Notes: a model not told the origin generated them from the sequence alone. A DNA stretch of 64,000 nucleotides from Planoprotostelium fungivorum (GCA_003024175.1 MDYQ01000292.1:62001-126000), one strand, 5' to 3'; counted from the first letter of the stretch, positions 33,293 to 46,023 are shown. A program made the numbers and translations.

Positions 33293-36200
33293 TTAGATGT
33301 CAACAACGCCGTAATGATCTCTCTCCATGGGAGTAGTTCTGACTTGATCTCTCAGTGGATGAGTCAGCCTCCCCATAGCATCTCTGATCTTCAGTCTCAG
33401 CTCCACTTCTCTCCTCGTGCACTGCGCGATCAGCGTGGACATCATCTCGTCTACTTCTTCGACGGAAAATTTCAGCTCGCCGCACTTGATCTCGTTCACC
33501 ATCTGATGGATGTCAGCGATGATGTCTTGGATGATCATGTTGTCGATGATCATGTGTCGTTCTCACTTTCTTCTGTACATGTCTATCGTACAGATGTACA
33601 TCGTTCGTTGCCATGGCAAACAGTAACACACCGAAGCTCCACACATCCGAGCTGGCCTGATACGTTCCACTCTCTATCACTTCGGGTGCCTGTCACATTC
33701 AGATCAAGATGATACACCTGTACAGTGTGTCCTCACCGTGTAGACACCGAAGCTGTTTGGATTTGCTCGGCTATTTATAGATCGAGCGTGGCTCACGCCG
33801 GATATTTTCGCGGAGATTTCACCATCCGTGACGGAGAGTAATACCTATACCTATCAGTTCGTTACATCATATGATATCTCACCTTCTCTGGTGTCAAATG
33901 AGTGTGAGTCATATGGATGGACGTCAGGTAAGACAGTCCTTTGGTAACGTCCGCCGCACTACAACCAGTCACTTTCGTTTCTCATCTCTCTTCTCACATG
34001 ATGAAGACAGAAGAAGCGTCCAGCGCTTGCTTTGCCATGTACTGCTGCAAGCTACCACCATTCATATACTCCATCACATAGTATCCTTCTGCACACTGTC
34101 AGCCTTATCTCCCTCACACTCGACAAGAGAAGTACCTGCGAGGTCCTGACCGATGTACAAGATGATGTTGGGATGATGCATGCCCTGCTGACGTCATCAC
34201 ACGTCACAGTGACGTCATCACTCACCTTCAGCGTCGTCGCTTCTGCAGCGATGTGGTTGACCCCATCGTTTCCCTTCTTCTTCTTGATGACAATTGTCGT
34301 CGTTTCATCCAATTTTCCCTTCCAGATCTCGCTGAAATCTCCACGATGAATGACGTTCTCGTACTCGATCTTCATCTTCTCTCCCTTCTCTGTCGTCATG
34401 GTGACATCCACTCCACTCTACATCGCGTCAGATGTTTATCGATTTTTACATCATTCACCGTTCGTCTCCTCTTGATCACTAAGAAGACGATGAGAGAGAC
34501 GATGACGATCAGCAGCACTCCTCCACTTGCCACACATGCAGCGATGATGATGACTGTCGTCTGATCTTTTGGACTCAACGGAAGGCTTTCGTTTCGGTGC
34601 GAGCTGTTTGCAGTTCGGGCGCCGAGAGTGAAGTTGGTCAAGTGATTGCACTGACACACGATCACTTCATCTGCTCTCACTGTGGCGTTGCAGCCTTCTC
34701 TCTGCCATCTCTCTTCTGTCTCTTGCCACCACAGACACTCTGCATCTGCCGTCTGTCAGCTGTGTCCCTCCTTTTGTCACATGTCTTGTATCGAGATGAC
34801 TCACCTGCAGAGGAAGGAAAGGAAGATGGAAGGATGCCCATTGTGATGTTGATCAGCTCTGTTCCCGTCACATCTACTTCTCTTTCTCTGTCGTACACTG
34901 TCACTCCTATCACATTTCCATACCTGTCTCTTGTCAATCACAACGTCATTTGAATATCACTAATAAACACACGTCATAGTGTTATCTACAGATGAGAATG
35001 GATTAGAACTGATGGTGGAGATCGCCACTGTAATCTGCCCTGCTGCTACTTCAGTCTCGTTGTAGACGAAGACGTCACCTCCAGAAGAGACCACAGAGGG
35101 AGGAAAGGTAGCAGAGACAAAGGTGCTGGGAATCGACGCCACCACGCCATTCACAGAGGATCCATTGTACGTGTTGACGTAGAGACTGATCGATTTTGTT
35201 TGTAGAGAGAAACTCGACGTGTTCTTTAGAAGGGAAGATGTGATGGCCGAAACGATGCCGGGTAGCTGATGCCGTCAGACACTCTTCTTCTGATCCTCTT
35301 CACCTGAGCCAGTGGTACCACGACTTGGTTGAGTATGGTCTGTGATGACGTCATCGCACGTCATCACACGTCATCATTTTACCTGAGCTCTGTCTACCGT
35401 GATACTGCTGCTGCTGTTGTAGATCTCATCGACTGACGTGTGACAGGTCACGTTGCACTTCTTCGAAGGTTGGGCGGGAACACACGGAAATTCATTGTAC
35501 GTCAGATCGCAAGATCCGTAGTTGGACAGAGAATCAACACCGATCGATGAGAACCGGTTGTGAGACACATCGATGTACATCGCATCGATGCGCGGTACTT
35601 GTCCCACCAATCGATTGTGACTGTCATACCTCAATCTCCTCGCATCTTTCATCACTCACCTGATGTTCAGACGTGTCACGGCCCATCCCGAAGACAGAGT
35701 ACCGTTCAACAGATTGTTCGACTATATCGCGTTATTCATCGTGATGGATATTCCATCTTCCCACCAGATCGAAATTGATACCGCGCAGGTTCGATACGGA
35801 AGCCGGAATCGGTCCAGACAGCTGATTACCCTGGAGGAACAAGAAGTACATCGGCCCGAAATCAGAGAAGACGTCGGGAATACTTCCATCCAATCGATTG
35901 TTCTGCAGGGACAGATCCGTGAGAAATTTCAGGTCTCCGATGGAGCTGGGAATGCCGCCCGTCAGTTGATTGCCACTCAGATCGAGATTTTCGAGAGAGA
36001 TCATGTTCTCGATGGAGCTGGGAATATTTCCGGTGAGACGATTGTTGTACAAGTAAAAGCTTTTCAGACTCGAGAGGTTTCCTATGTCTTCCGGTATCGT
36101 TCCGTTCAACTGATTGCCTGCGTACAGTTCAGCGTGACGTACGTCTGATGGATGTCGTTGTAGATCAGCTCACTATCTAAATAGAGCGTTATGAGATTCT

Positions 36201-37387
36201 TCAGGTTCGTGATTTGCCGTGGGATAGTTCCAGATAGCTGATTGTTGTACATACTGAGGTACGTCAGATTGACGAGTTGACCGATGGAGCTGGGAATGGT
36301 TCCATAAAAATGGTTGTTTTCCTGGAAATCGTGAACTTCGTCGATGATCGATCATGATTGTCATGATGTGCATCATGATCGTGATGAGACAAGCAGATGA
36401 CGTCGACGTACCATCTTCCATTGTTTCAGTGAAGTGTCACCGATCCAGTCAGGAATGAGCCCCGTCAGATTGTTGTTGTCGATCACGAGCGTATTCAGCT
36501 GGCTGAAGTTCTTCCCCACCGGCCACGTGGACAGATCGCCCGTCAACTTATTCTGAGACAACCACAGCTCCCTCAATCGATTGAGAGAGGAGAGAGGAGG
36601 CAAGAAGCCGGTCAATTTGTTCAAGTGAAGCGTTAATTCGGTCAGTAGAACGAGGTTGCCAAAGTTGGTTGGAATCGAACCACTGAGGGTATTGTTGTCC
36701 TGTCGTGCTCGATCAGATGATGAGATGGAGAGATCAGAAGAGGATGTGAGGATGATCACCAGATAGAGGGAGTAGAGTTTAGTCATTCCTCCGATGCAGG
36801 GTGGGATGTTGCCCTCTAAAAGGTTCGTCCCCAGATTGAGATAACCCAATTGAGTCAGTTGGCCTTACGATAGAATGAGAACCGAAATTCAACATCACAT
36901 CTCCTTTGAATCATCTCACATATCGTGTCGGGAATATGACCGGACAGCTGATTGACTCCCAGGTTGAGAGCCATAAGATTAGATAAGTTTCCGATAGTAG
37001 AAGGGATGCTGCCATTCATCTGACTTTGGATGGACAAATAGGCCAGGGTCGGAAGATCTCCAATTAGAGGATCCAATGAGCCGTAGAAAGGTTGTGTTAT
37101 CAATATCGCGAGGAGTTGTCCACTTACACATGTGACTCCTTGGAAGTCGGTGCTGTTGCAAAACTGAAATGAATCAATTGGAGAACGATATGACATTACT
37201 CCATCCGATCCCTCACATCATTTCCCGTCCATAAAGTCGGATCACCTGCGGCTATCAATCCCTCTCACGGTTCCAGCTGCTCACCATTGAGCGTCTTCCA
37301 GACAGATTTCAGATTCAGCAGTGTGTCTGCCTTCACCTGCATGAGACAATACACCGAACATGCGACCAGAATAGAGGGTAGACGCAT
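33293..37387 (-). CDS. LRR-GAIN/GPS-TM-pseudokinase receptor B
   Basis: Same architecture as receptor A. Signal peptide MRLPSILVACSVYCLMQVKA, DTLLNLKSVWKTLNG, FCNSTDFQGVTC. LRRs include LDLSGNQLTGGIPSSIGDLK and LTLHLNKLTGFLPPLSSL. The Cys segment CDLTYNEFPCVPAQPSKKC and the GAIN-like part lead to the GPS (VIVCQCNHLTNFTLGA) and the span TTVIIIAACVASGGVLLIVI. The kinase-like domain starts MKIEYENVIHRGDFSEIWKG and has the ATP-site Lys in VIKKKKG. The HRD region is MTHTHLTPEK, the DFG position is AKISGVSH, and TAPEVIESGTYQASSDVWSF is kept. The glycine loop is degenerate (RGDFSEIWKG). With both catalytic aspartates replaced it should not phosphorylate. GAIN/GPS and kinase exons are much closer to A and C than are the LRR exons. 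Confidence 0.85.
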
Positions 37388-37752
37388 GGCTGCTCTTGTA
37401 TCGTCCCTCTCTCTTTTGTGTCTCTTGTCAACCTCAAGATTGTTATGTCACCTTACTGTCCCCACACCCAGAGTGTCCGTCAATGCATTGAGATCTAAAA
37501 TATCTCTTCTTCTTCTTGTGCTGTCCAGTGTATGAGATAGAGACTCCTCCGTGTTCTTCTTGGAATATCATCGTGTGTTGTGTGATTGGCTCATCTGTGT
37601 CGTCTGACACAGAACCAACCCTCCCATCTGTTTCTATTTTTGTCTATGTGGACACTAGACACTCTCCAGTGCTTGACGACTCCAAGGTTGACATAAGTCA
37701 TGTGGGTGTAGATATACAACAATTCATTTCAGATAACCACGGCTCATTTCAG
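37388..37752. promoter_or_regulatory. Divergent region between receptor B and F-box/ankyrin-like gene
   Basis: About 365 bp between start codons on opposite strands; must hold both promoters. No clear TATA or repeated motif. A plus open frame runs through from about 37516 into the downstream gene, so the downstream start could be further upstream. Confidence 0.4.
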
Positions 37753-39628
37753 ATGGGAGGGACATTAGATCCTCTATCGAGACTGACACGTGATGCGCTT
37801 GTGCACGGTGTTCTAGAATATATCCCTCTCATAGATCGATTGCCTCTCGCATTCGTTTCTAAGGGCTTGATGGGTGCGGTTCATCAATCAGCCCATTCGG
37901 AGGACATGGAAACCGAAGTGCATCGTAGAGTCCCGCGGGGGATCTGTGTGACGGTATTGATTCGATCTCAAATCATCTTCTCATTTGAGACAGAGATGGT
38001 TCTATCAGGAGTTAAAGGTGTTACCCTCTAGAGGTCATATCCTCTCGACTGTCGAGACAGGCGACATCGACAGTTTAGAATACATCTTACATCTTCCACC
38101 CAAGAGCTGCGTCATGCAACGTCCTCAATTAGAAAAAGGGTTGATAGCGCTAAGTTTCGTGGCGCATATGCTCAGTGCAACTCTTCAAGGCTCAGGTGAA
38201 TGACGATCTCATCCAGCATCGACATCGCATTCTATGCTGCCGTCGAAAACAATAGAATTGAGTCCTGTAGGACTTCGGCACGATCCTTCAGCGATGGACA
38301 CACACATGAACCGCTTCAAGTTGAAATCTCTCATCACGGCCGTCGCCGCCCATCATCATCACGTCCACATCTTAACCAAGATCCTCTTAGACACAGACAA
38401 GATCTCTCTCTGGAACTCCACCCCGGAAGACGTTCACTTGAACGTACGTACTTTACGTCGGACCCACTGACCCCCGCAGGAATTATTTCAGAGGGCCCAC
38501 GTCCACGAGCTCATGGACGCATCCACCGCCGCCACTTACGGCTCTCTCTCCACTCTCGTCTGGCTGATGGAGCACCAGCTCCTCGAGCTCCGTTGGGACG
38601 GGACCCATTCATCCCTGGACCGTATTGTTACGGGCCAGATCGAGCGGGGAGACATCGAGTGTCTAGAGTGGCTCGAAGAGAAAGGAGTCTTCGAACAAGT
38701 GCAACCGACAGCGGCATTGAGATGGATAGAATCAGCCATCCTCTCTCGCGACATCAAGAGAGTCGAATTTATCTTACGAGTGTGTCGCATGCAGTCACAG
38801 ATCGATGCGAGGATGATCGGTCTGTCGATGAGAGGAGAAGACGAGATGTTGACGGATTGGTTGATGGAGAGACATCCGTGTTCGCTGGATTCGTTGTTGC
38901 CATCTGTGCCGGATGTACAAGCCCCGTGGCTGGTCGAGTGGATGAATCGAAGGGAGCCCGTCGGGCCAGATCGATACGAGAGGATCATACTGTACCGTAC
39001 GGGTGATACCAAAGGACGGACGGATCCCAGGGAAATGATGGAGAAGCTGTGGGAATTGGGTGTTCGTCCCGAGGACAAGGCTTTCGATCTGGCGGTACAG
39101 AAGGCAGATTTTACGGTGTTACACTGGATGAGAATGAAAGGGGGAGGAAGAGAAGAGTATGAAGACACGTTAGATTGGATTTGGAGCAACAGACACCGAC
39201 TGGATGAGAAGAAAGAGAAGAAGAGCTTCCGGCTCAACTTTTTCAAGAAGAGAGAGAACAAGGTAGGGAGGGTAACGAGGGCTCTGTTTGAAGATGCGTG
39301 GGACTGTTACATTCCGTCTGTACTAGAATGGCTACACAAGCACAAATATGAGTGAGTCGGGGAGAACGTGATCGTCATCGTGATTGACATCTTGAACAGG
39401 AGAGATGACGAAGACGGACTGACCATGTGTCATCGGGTGGCTCTGAAACAGGGTTCTACGCCCGCCCTGAGGTGGCTCATCGAAAGAAGGTATCACATGA
39501 GAGGTCAGCCATCACATTATACGGAGGAAGAAATATTGGACTGTCTCATGGTGTGGAATGATGAGGGGTGTTTGGAGAGTACATCCTATCTTCGCCGGTT
39601 ACTCAACGACCTCGGAACGATAAAATGA
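37753..39628 (+). CDS. F-box-like protein with ankyrin-like repeats
   Basis: The N-terminus MGGTLDPLSRLTRDALVHGV and LEYIPLIDRLPLAFVSKGLM has the hydrophobic spacing of an F-box (LPxxLxxxIL...L....R...VSKxL). Splicing by frame then gives RWFYQELKVLPSRG, ILSTVETGDIDSLEYILHLP, AVAAHHHHVHILTKILLDTD, ELFQRAHVHELMDASTAATY, GSLSTLVWLMEHQLLELRWD, RGDIECLEWLEEKGVFE and QKADFTVLHWMRMKGG. The recurrent pattern AxxxGxxxxLxWLxExG is the degenerate ankyrin-like repeat abundant in amoebae and giant viruses. A last exon after HKHKYE adds KQGSTPALRWLIERRY. A likely role is substrate recruitment to an SCF ubiquitin ligase; the substrate is unknown. The long opposite-strand frame here is a mirror of the coding sequence. 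Confidence 0.7.
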
Positions 39629-40269
39629 GCTTTTGTATCTGTCATGCTGTGAATATGACCCGCATATCATTACAGTCGTACCGGATTGTAGATCGTAAAA
39701 AGGATTAAAAGTCAATCCCTCTACAACGATGAACAACTTGCTATGAATAAACACTTTTAGCTTATCGTCAATCGAGCTAGTCTTATCTTACCTGTTAGAG
39801 GTGTGGACCCATCGCCACGACGAGTGGTACCCTTAAACGAGCCCCAAAGCTCACAGTATTGTCTATTTCATCGGTGCAATAACGACTTCTTCCATCCTGC
39901 CTTTTTCACAAAGCTACTGTCGCACTGTCAATACCATAAAACGATATTGAATACGTCTGAGACGACGATGGAGAGCCTTGACACGAAAGTGAATTTAATA
40001 CAATCTACTCCTTGGCGCACCTGCACGCCACCAGCACGTCCTCACAAGCCGCGTCTGTGTTGTAACAAATCAATCCTCACTCGTCGACGCAGCTTTTGAG
40101 CTCTTCAACCACCAAAAAGTGAAATTGAGCACTTCAACTTGAAGTGGTTCGGGTGCACGTCGCATCATCCGGATGATTCGTTCCATCGCGATGATTCGCT
40201 AAGACAGCGAGTCGTCAGAGACTTTTCAACTGTTGACATTCTAACTTTCTGCCGAGAAGACCTCCCACC
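39629..40269. other. Intergenic stretch, nothing recognised
   Basis: About 640 bp between two plus-strand genes. It has short open frames only (39803-40099) without domains; no tRNA A/B boxes, hairpins or repeats stood out. Confidence 0.45.
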
Positions 40270-40979
40270 ATGTCTATCAATGATCTATCACGGCCCGACC
40301 AATGGAGGCTGGCTATCACCATCTATGTTTGCCTATTGATCGTGAGAGACATTTAGTGCAGAGACGAGAAGTCTTCTGAATCCTACGAAGAGTGGTGGAT
40401 TCTTCAATCTGATCTGGTCCTGTGTTTTCTTTCTTCCTCAGGGATCGTTCTGGCCGGGCATCACGTCCAGCGTCTCCCAAGTGATTCCATCCATTTTACC
40501 AGAGTTTCTGAAGAGAAACAGATCCTCGCCGGGCTCTTTGGAATCTCTGCGGTCCAACGCAGTGCCTCTACGTTCGTCGTCAAATTGGTGATTAATCCCA
40601 TCTCAACCGAAATGCTGTTTTGATAAGAAGCACCAGTACATCGGATGTCTTTCGGTAGGAACTCTTCTGAATCTCGGGCTGATGATCGGAGGCCTGACCA
40701 GAATCAATCGCTGGAAGATCTTGTGTGAAGAGTGTTCCAGCAAAGACATCTTGGTGATGGTCGTCATCCTGACCATCTTTGAACTTCTCATCGGGGTGAG
40801 TTCAACACTACTCCTTCTTTCTCATGCAAGAATAGTTGTCGTGCATCTACTGCGCGAAATCTTATCACGACACGATACAAGACGAAGACATCTTTGGTAC
40901 CATGGACCATGAATCGATGGATAACGCATCATTACTGAGCGACCCCGATCACTACGTACAAATGAAGACAAGCTTGTGA
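40270..40979 (+). CDS. Small four-span membrane protein, unknown function
   Basis: MSINDLSRPDQWRLAITIYV opens a first hydrophobic span. Further hydrophobic stretches are LVLCFLSSSGIVLAG, YIGCLSVGTLLNLGLMIGG and DILVMVVILTIFELLIG followed by SCIYCAKSYHD. The C-terminus is acidic (DEDIFGTMDHESMDNASLLS). Introns at about 40590-40629 and 40797-40836 are convincing. Near 40345-40356 the frame meets a TAG that only an unusually short intron (15-30 nt) or a different first exon would remove, so the front may be wrong or the gene damaged. The four-span layout with a polar loop recalls tetraspan proteins, but no family signature is visible. Confidence 0.45.
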
Positions 40980-41247
40980 TTTCGGTGTTTTCGTATTTTG
41001 GTCGAGAGTTGCTTCTGGTTCTTGTTCTTTTCACAACGACAGAGGATCCTTACTGTCACGGTGAGACATCGAGTCACAGCTGGACAACCACTTCTGAAGC
41101 AGAATTTCTGTGCCTCTTTCACCGTGAACAGAGATCAGGTGTTCTCTGAAGATCTGACATCTGGGGACATTGACATGACTTGTAAGAGGACAAACGTTGG
41201 TTCATAGGACCTACCGCGCATTTTGCTGTGCGCCAAAGAGAGCAACC

Positions 41248-44200
41248 ATGCAGACTTGGACTCTTCTCCTCGCGTGTCTGGCCTCTTGTTTCATCGCAAT
41301 CGACGCTGATACACTGGCAACATTGCAGACCATTTGGAAGACACTCAACGGTGAAGCGAAAGAAGCCAATTGAAACTCACGCGATCTAGGTAACACCACG
41401 TTATGGACAGGGAATGATGTGAGGTCCATCTCATCATACGTCCACATTCTAAACACAATTCAGTTTTGCAACGGCGCAGACTTTCAAGGAGTCACCTGCG
41501 AGAGTGGAGTCCTCGTAGCGTTGTCACTAGGCATGTTTACCACAACTGTGGGCACACTGAGCCCATTGATTGGAAATCTGACGACACTGCGCTTCATCGG
41601 CATCCAATCCAAAGTGAATGGCGGCATCCCCCAATCCATCGGAAACCTTGCTAATCTCACCCTTCTCGACCTGGGAAATAATCAGCTGACGGGAGTCATT
41701 CCAGATACGATATGTGAGCCGCAACCTGAGATCCTTTCGAATACTCACAAAGACATCGAAGGTAATCTGAACCAACTGTCCTATCTCAACTTTGGAACGA
41801 ATCGTCTCGAGGGTAACATTCCATCATGCATGGGTCGATTGACGAAACTCACCTCTCTCTTTCTGGTATTGCAATCGATTTCTTCAGTCTTTCTTCGACA
41901 TCCATCTCGAATCATCTCTCCATCCATAACATGTCATCTCTCCTGATCTGATCTATGTTAATAGGATCACAACTCTTTCAACGGTTCGATTCCTTCTAGC
42001 TTTGGTCAACTCGTGCAATTGACCAAATTGACCCTTCACTTCAACTCTCTCACTGGTGTCGTCCCTTCTTCTCTCTCCTCCCTCAATCAGCTGACGGAGT
42101 TGTGGTTCAATGACAACCGGCTCATCGGTGATCTGTCAACGTGGCACGTGGGGAGGAATTTTAGCCAATTGATCGTCCTCAATGTCGCTGATAATCAACT
42201 GAACGGCACGATTCCAAATTGGATCGCAGACACTTCAGCATCTCAGTTGTATCTGGTGAGCCATCGCGATGATCTTCATCTTCACGGTGGAAATTGATTC
42301 TCCGCAGGAGAACAATGGTTTCACCGGAAGCATTCCAAACTCGATCGGACGACTCGTCAACCTGACGTGGTTTACCGCCTACAGCAACCAGCTGACTGGA
42401 CCCATTCCTCCCGAGATAACAAATGCGAAGGGTCTACAGATCTTCGATGTCAGCCGTGAGTCCATCTACAACGATCGATCACTGTGGACGTTAACGTGTA
42501 CAGTGAATCGATTGAACGGAACGATTCCAGATGGCATCACGAGTCTTTCAAATCTGACGGCTTTGTATCTGTACACGAATCAGCTGACAGGAAGCATTCC
42601 CAGCTCCATTGGGAATCTGAAGAAACTGAGCTATCTGATGCTGAAGTTCAATCAACTGGGAGGCTCAATTCCGTCGCAGATCTGCGATCTATCATCCGTC
42701 AAAACCATCGGTCTGGTGAACCATCTGAATTATGCGCCACATCTGACGTACAACAGTGGACGAATCAGCTGAGCGGGAGCATTCCAACGTGTCTCAGCGC
42801 AACCGCTCTACCCTACCTGACATATCTCGATTTGAGTGGTAACAAATTGACGGGATCGATACCTCCCCTCATCGGTACCCTGACTGGTCTGACGGACCTA
42901 TACCTGGAGGACAATGAGTTGACCGGAACAATACCGGAAAATCTATCGAGCGTAAGCTCGGCGAATTTTTTGTGGCTGCAGAACAATCAGCTGACGGGTA
43001 ATATTCCGAGTTCTTTTGCAAGAGTAAAGTTCAACAATTTGAACATGGTGAGATCGTGAGATGTGTTTTCCACCGCTGACGATGTCGATCAGTCTCGCAA
43101 TCGTCTGAATGGATCCATGCCGAGTTTGAACGCCAATGTCTTGGATGTCAGGTGACTGACACATCGTGAAGTCGATTGACACGATGTGACAGTTACAATC
43201 AACTGACGGGATCGATACCGAAGATGATATCAACAAGACTCGATCTGTCACACAATCGATTCGCTTCCATCGGCATCAACTCGTTCAATCAGAACATCGG
43301 CTCCTGCGATCTGACGTACAACGAATTTCCGTGTGTTCCCGCTCAGCCTTCTGGTCCATGCAAGATGACCTGTCAGACGTCAGTCGATCAGATCTACAAC
43401 AGTAACAGCAGCCTGACTGCGACTGCAGCTCAAGTGAGTGCATGACGTGTGATGATGTCATCTGACGTCAGACAGACGATACTGAACCAAGCAACTGTAT
43501 CTGTAGATGAGGTGAGATGAGAGAGAAGAAGAGTGTCTGACATGCTGCAGCTGCCAGGCATCTTGTCCGCTCTGACGTCAGTGCTTCTCAAGAACTCGTC
43601 TAGCTTCTCGCTGCGCACGAACGACAGCAGTCTGTATGTCGACACGTACAGTGTCACATCCACAGCCAGTCTGTCTGTGACACTGCCCAACACGTCCATC
43701 TCTGCTGTCTTTCCATCTTCTTCCATCTCTTCTCGAGGTGATATGACTATCCTTCCATGTACATCGAGACTGAAGTGGAAACAGAGCAGATAGCAGTGGC
43801 AGTGTCTAGCATCAGTTCTAACCCTTTCGCATCGATCGACAACACCACAACGTATGTATATTGATCTTGACTGACATTGTGACTGACATGTAACAGGTAT
43901 GGCAGTGTGATAGGAGTGACAGTGTACGACAGAGAAAGAGAAGTAGATGTGACAGGAACAGAGCTGATCAACATCACAATGGGCATCCTTCCATCTTCCT
44001 TTCCTTCCTCTGCAGGTCAGTCATCTCGATACAAGACATGTGACAAAAGGAGGGACACAGCTGACAGACGGCAGATGCAGAGTGTCTGTGGTGGCAAGAG
44101 ACAGAAGAGAGATGGCAGAGAGAAGGCTGCAACGCCACAGTGAGAGCAGATGAAGTGATCGTGTGTCAGTGCAATCACTTGACCAACTTCACTCTCGGCG

Positions 44201-45587
44201 CCAGACCTGCACGAGCCGCAGTGCAGAATGACACCTCTCCCGCACAGCCCAACAATCAAACGACAATCATCATCATTGCAGCATGTGCAGCAGGTGGAGG
44301 AGTGCTGCTGATCGTCATCGTCTCTCTGATCGTCTACTTCGTGCTGAGAGGCAAGAGATCGAGTGTGAGTGTCGTCTACAATGGAAGACGTCTGACGCAT
44401 TGTAGAGTGCGGTTGACATGGCTTTGAGAGCACAGAGCGACGTGAAGATGAAGATCGAGTACGAGAACGTCATCCACCGTGGAGATTTCAGCGAGATCTG
44501 GAAGGGAAAATTGGATGAGACAACGATGGTAGCAGTCAAAAAGGCGAGAGATAAGAATGGTAGAAGAGGGTTCGTTGCAGAAGCGACGACACTGAAGGTG
44601 AGTGATGACGTCACTGTGACGTGTGATGACGTCAGCAGGGCATGCATCATCCCAACATCATCTTGTACATCGGTCAGGACCTCGCAGGTATTTCACTTGT
44701 CGCGAGATGACATATTCTGATGGAGAGCAGAAGGATACTATGTGATGGAGTATATGAATGGTGGTAGCTTGCAGCAGTACATGGCAAAGCAAGCGCTGGA
44801 CGCTTCTTCTGTCTTTATCATGTGAGAAGAAGAGAAGAGACGAAGAATGACTGGTTGTAGAGCGGCAGATATCGCCAGAGGACTGTCTTACCTGACGTCC
44901 ATCCACATGACTCACACTCATCTGACACTCGCGAAGGTAAACCCAGATGATATATCCCAATATTGAATTTCTCTTTCTCCGCATGAAATATTTACAAATG
45001 TAGATCCTGCTCTCTATCACGGGCGGTCAGATTTCCGCAAAGATTTCTGGTATCAGCCACGTACGTTCTTTAAATAGTCGAGCGGATCCAGACAGCTTCG
45101 GTGTCTACACGGTGAGGATGCATAGCGAGATCGTTCTGACGACATCGTGACAGGCACCCGAAGTGATAGAGAGTGGAGCGTATCAGACCAGCTCTGACGT
45201 GTGGAGTTTCGGGGTAATGATGTACGCTATGGTGAAGAATGATGTACACGTATACGATAGACGTACCGAGAAACAGGTGAGAACGACACACCATCATCAT
45301 CTCTTCCTACCGTCATCGCATCATCATCATCGTGTTCGCCAACGTCATCATTGCAATAATTTGATTCATAATAGATGGTGAAGAGAACGAAGAGTGGAAG
45401 GGAAAGTTTCGTCGTCACAGAAGCAGACGAGATGATAGCTACACTCATCGCGCAGTGCACGAGGAGAGAAGTGGAGCTGAGACTGAGAATGCAAGACGTC
45501 ATGGGGAGGCTGACGGTTCAAGTGAGAGACGAAAGAGGAGGATACAGTTACGGAGGCAAAGACACATACGGAACGGTGGACTTGTGA
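41248..45587 (+). CDS. LRR-GAIN/GPS-TM-pseudokinase receptor C (inverted copy)
   Basis: Opposite orientation to A and B. Signal peptide MQTWTLLLACLASCFIAIDA, DTLATLQTIWKTLNG, FCNGADFQGVTC, then about 12 LRRs (LLDLGNNQLTGVIPDTICE, LYLYTNQLTGSIPSSIGNLK, YLDLSGNKLTGSIPPLIGTL). The Cys segment CDLTYNEFPCVPAQPSGPC and a GAIN-like region (SLSVTLPNTSISAVFPSSS; VIGVTVYDREREVDVTGTEL) precede ECLWWQETEERWQREGC and VIVCQCNHLTNFTLGA. The span is TIIIIAACAAGGGVLLIVIV. The kinase-like domain has VAVKKARDKNGRRGFVAEAT, then GMHHPNIILYIGQDLAG and YYVMEYMNGGSLQQYMAKQA. MTHTHLTLAKILLS stands in place of HRDLxxxN and AKISGISH in place of DFG; TAPEVIESGAYQTSSDVWSF is intact. The C-terminal helix is TLIAQCTRREVELRLRMQDV. 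Probably a signalling pseudokinase receptor cleaved at HL/T. Confidence 0.87.
42456..42473 (+). repeat. Donor-side half word GTGAGTCCATCTACAACG (receptor C)
   Basis: Half palindrome fused to the 5' splice site. The same 18 nt occur inverted in the orthologous-position intron of receptor A (31783-31800). Confidence 0.8.
44596..44637 (+). repeat. Palindromic intron conserved in receptors A, B and C
   Basis: The intron before GMHHPNIILYIG is almost entirely an inverted repeat (TGATGACGTCA ... TGATGACGTCA around CTGTGACGTG). The same intron sequence is found, inverted, in receptor A near 29549-29590 and in B near 34189-34230. Introns normally drift fastest, so this points to recent conversion between copies. 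Confidence 0.75.
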
Positions 45588-46023
45588 GAGAGCTGAGATA
45601 AGAGAGGAAATAAACGTTAGGATCAATCCTTTGAGAGACACATTGTGCGCAGAGTGTGAGTTCATTGTGGACATTTAAATATACACTACAGTGATGGAAT
45701 GGACTCCTCCGGTCAATCGAGGAGACACCCATACGTCTCCCCTTCTGGTGAAGTTGCTGCTCTATCGTCACGTCAGATCATCGTCATCATCATCATGTCT
45801 TCACCTTCCCATCGATGATGAGTTGATTCCAAGAGCATTCACCAGAGATACGAAAAGAACCATTCATGTCTTCTGGCGCCTCCACCTTCGCCATTAACGT
45901 TCGATTCTACGTTTAATTCAATATAAATTCGAATCAATTCGAAATACACACCTGAAGCATCCACGACGCATCCAATCTACCCCACCTCGTATCGAACCCT
46001 CCTTCTACCTGTCCTGAATCATT
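45588..46023. other. Convergent 3' region of receptor C and rhamnosidase
   Basis: Should contain both 3' UTRs. A short plus open frame (45691-45897) has no domain. Ends in TTTTATTTCATTTTATTT, one of the recurrent AT words, next to the rhamnosidase stop. Confidence 0.45.

Noticed and set aside
38536-39261. Long open frame (241 codons) on the minus strand
   Set aside because: It is the mirror of the F-box/ankyrin-like coding exon; the plus-strand frame has repeats, good splicing and consistent domain structure.
41985-42000. GGTTCGATTCC, a tRNA B-box-like word
   Set aside because: It lies in an LRR exon of receptor C and has no matching A-box or cloverleaf around it. No tRNA was found elsewhere in the window.
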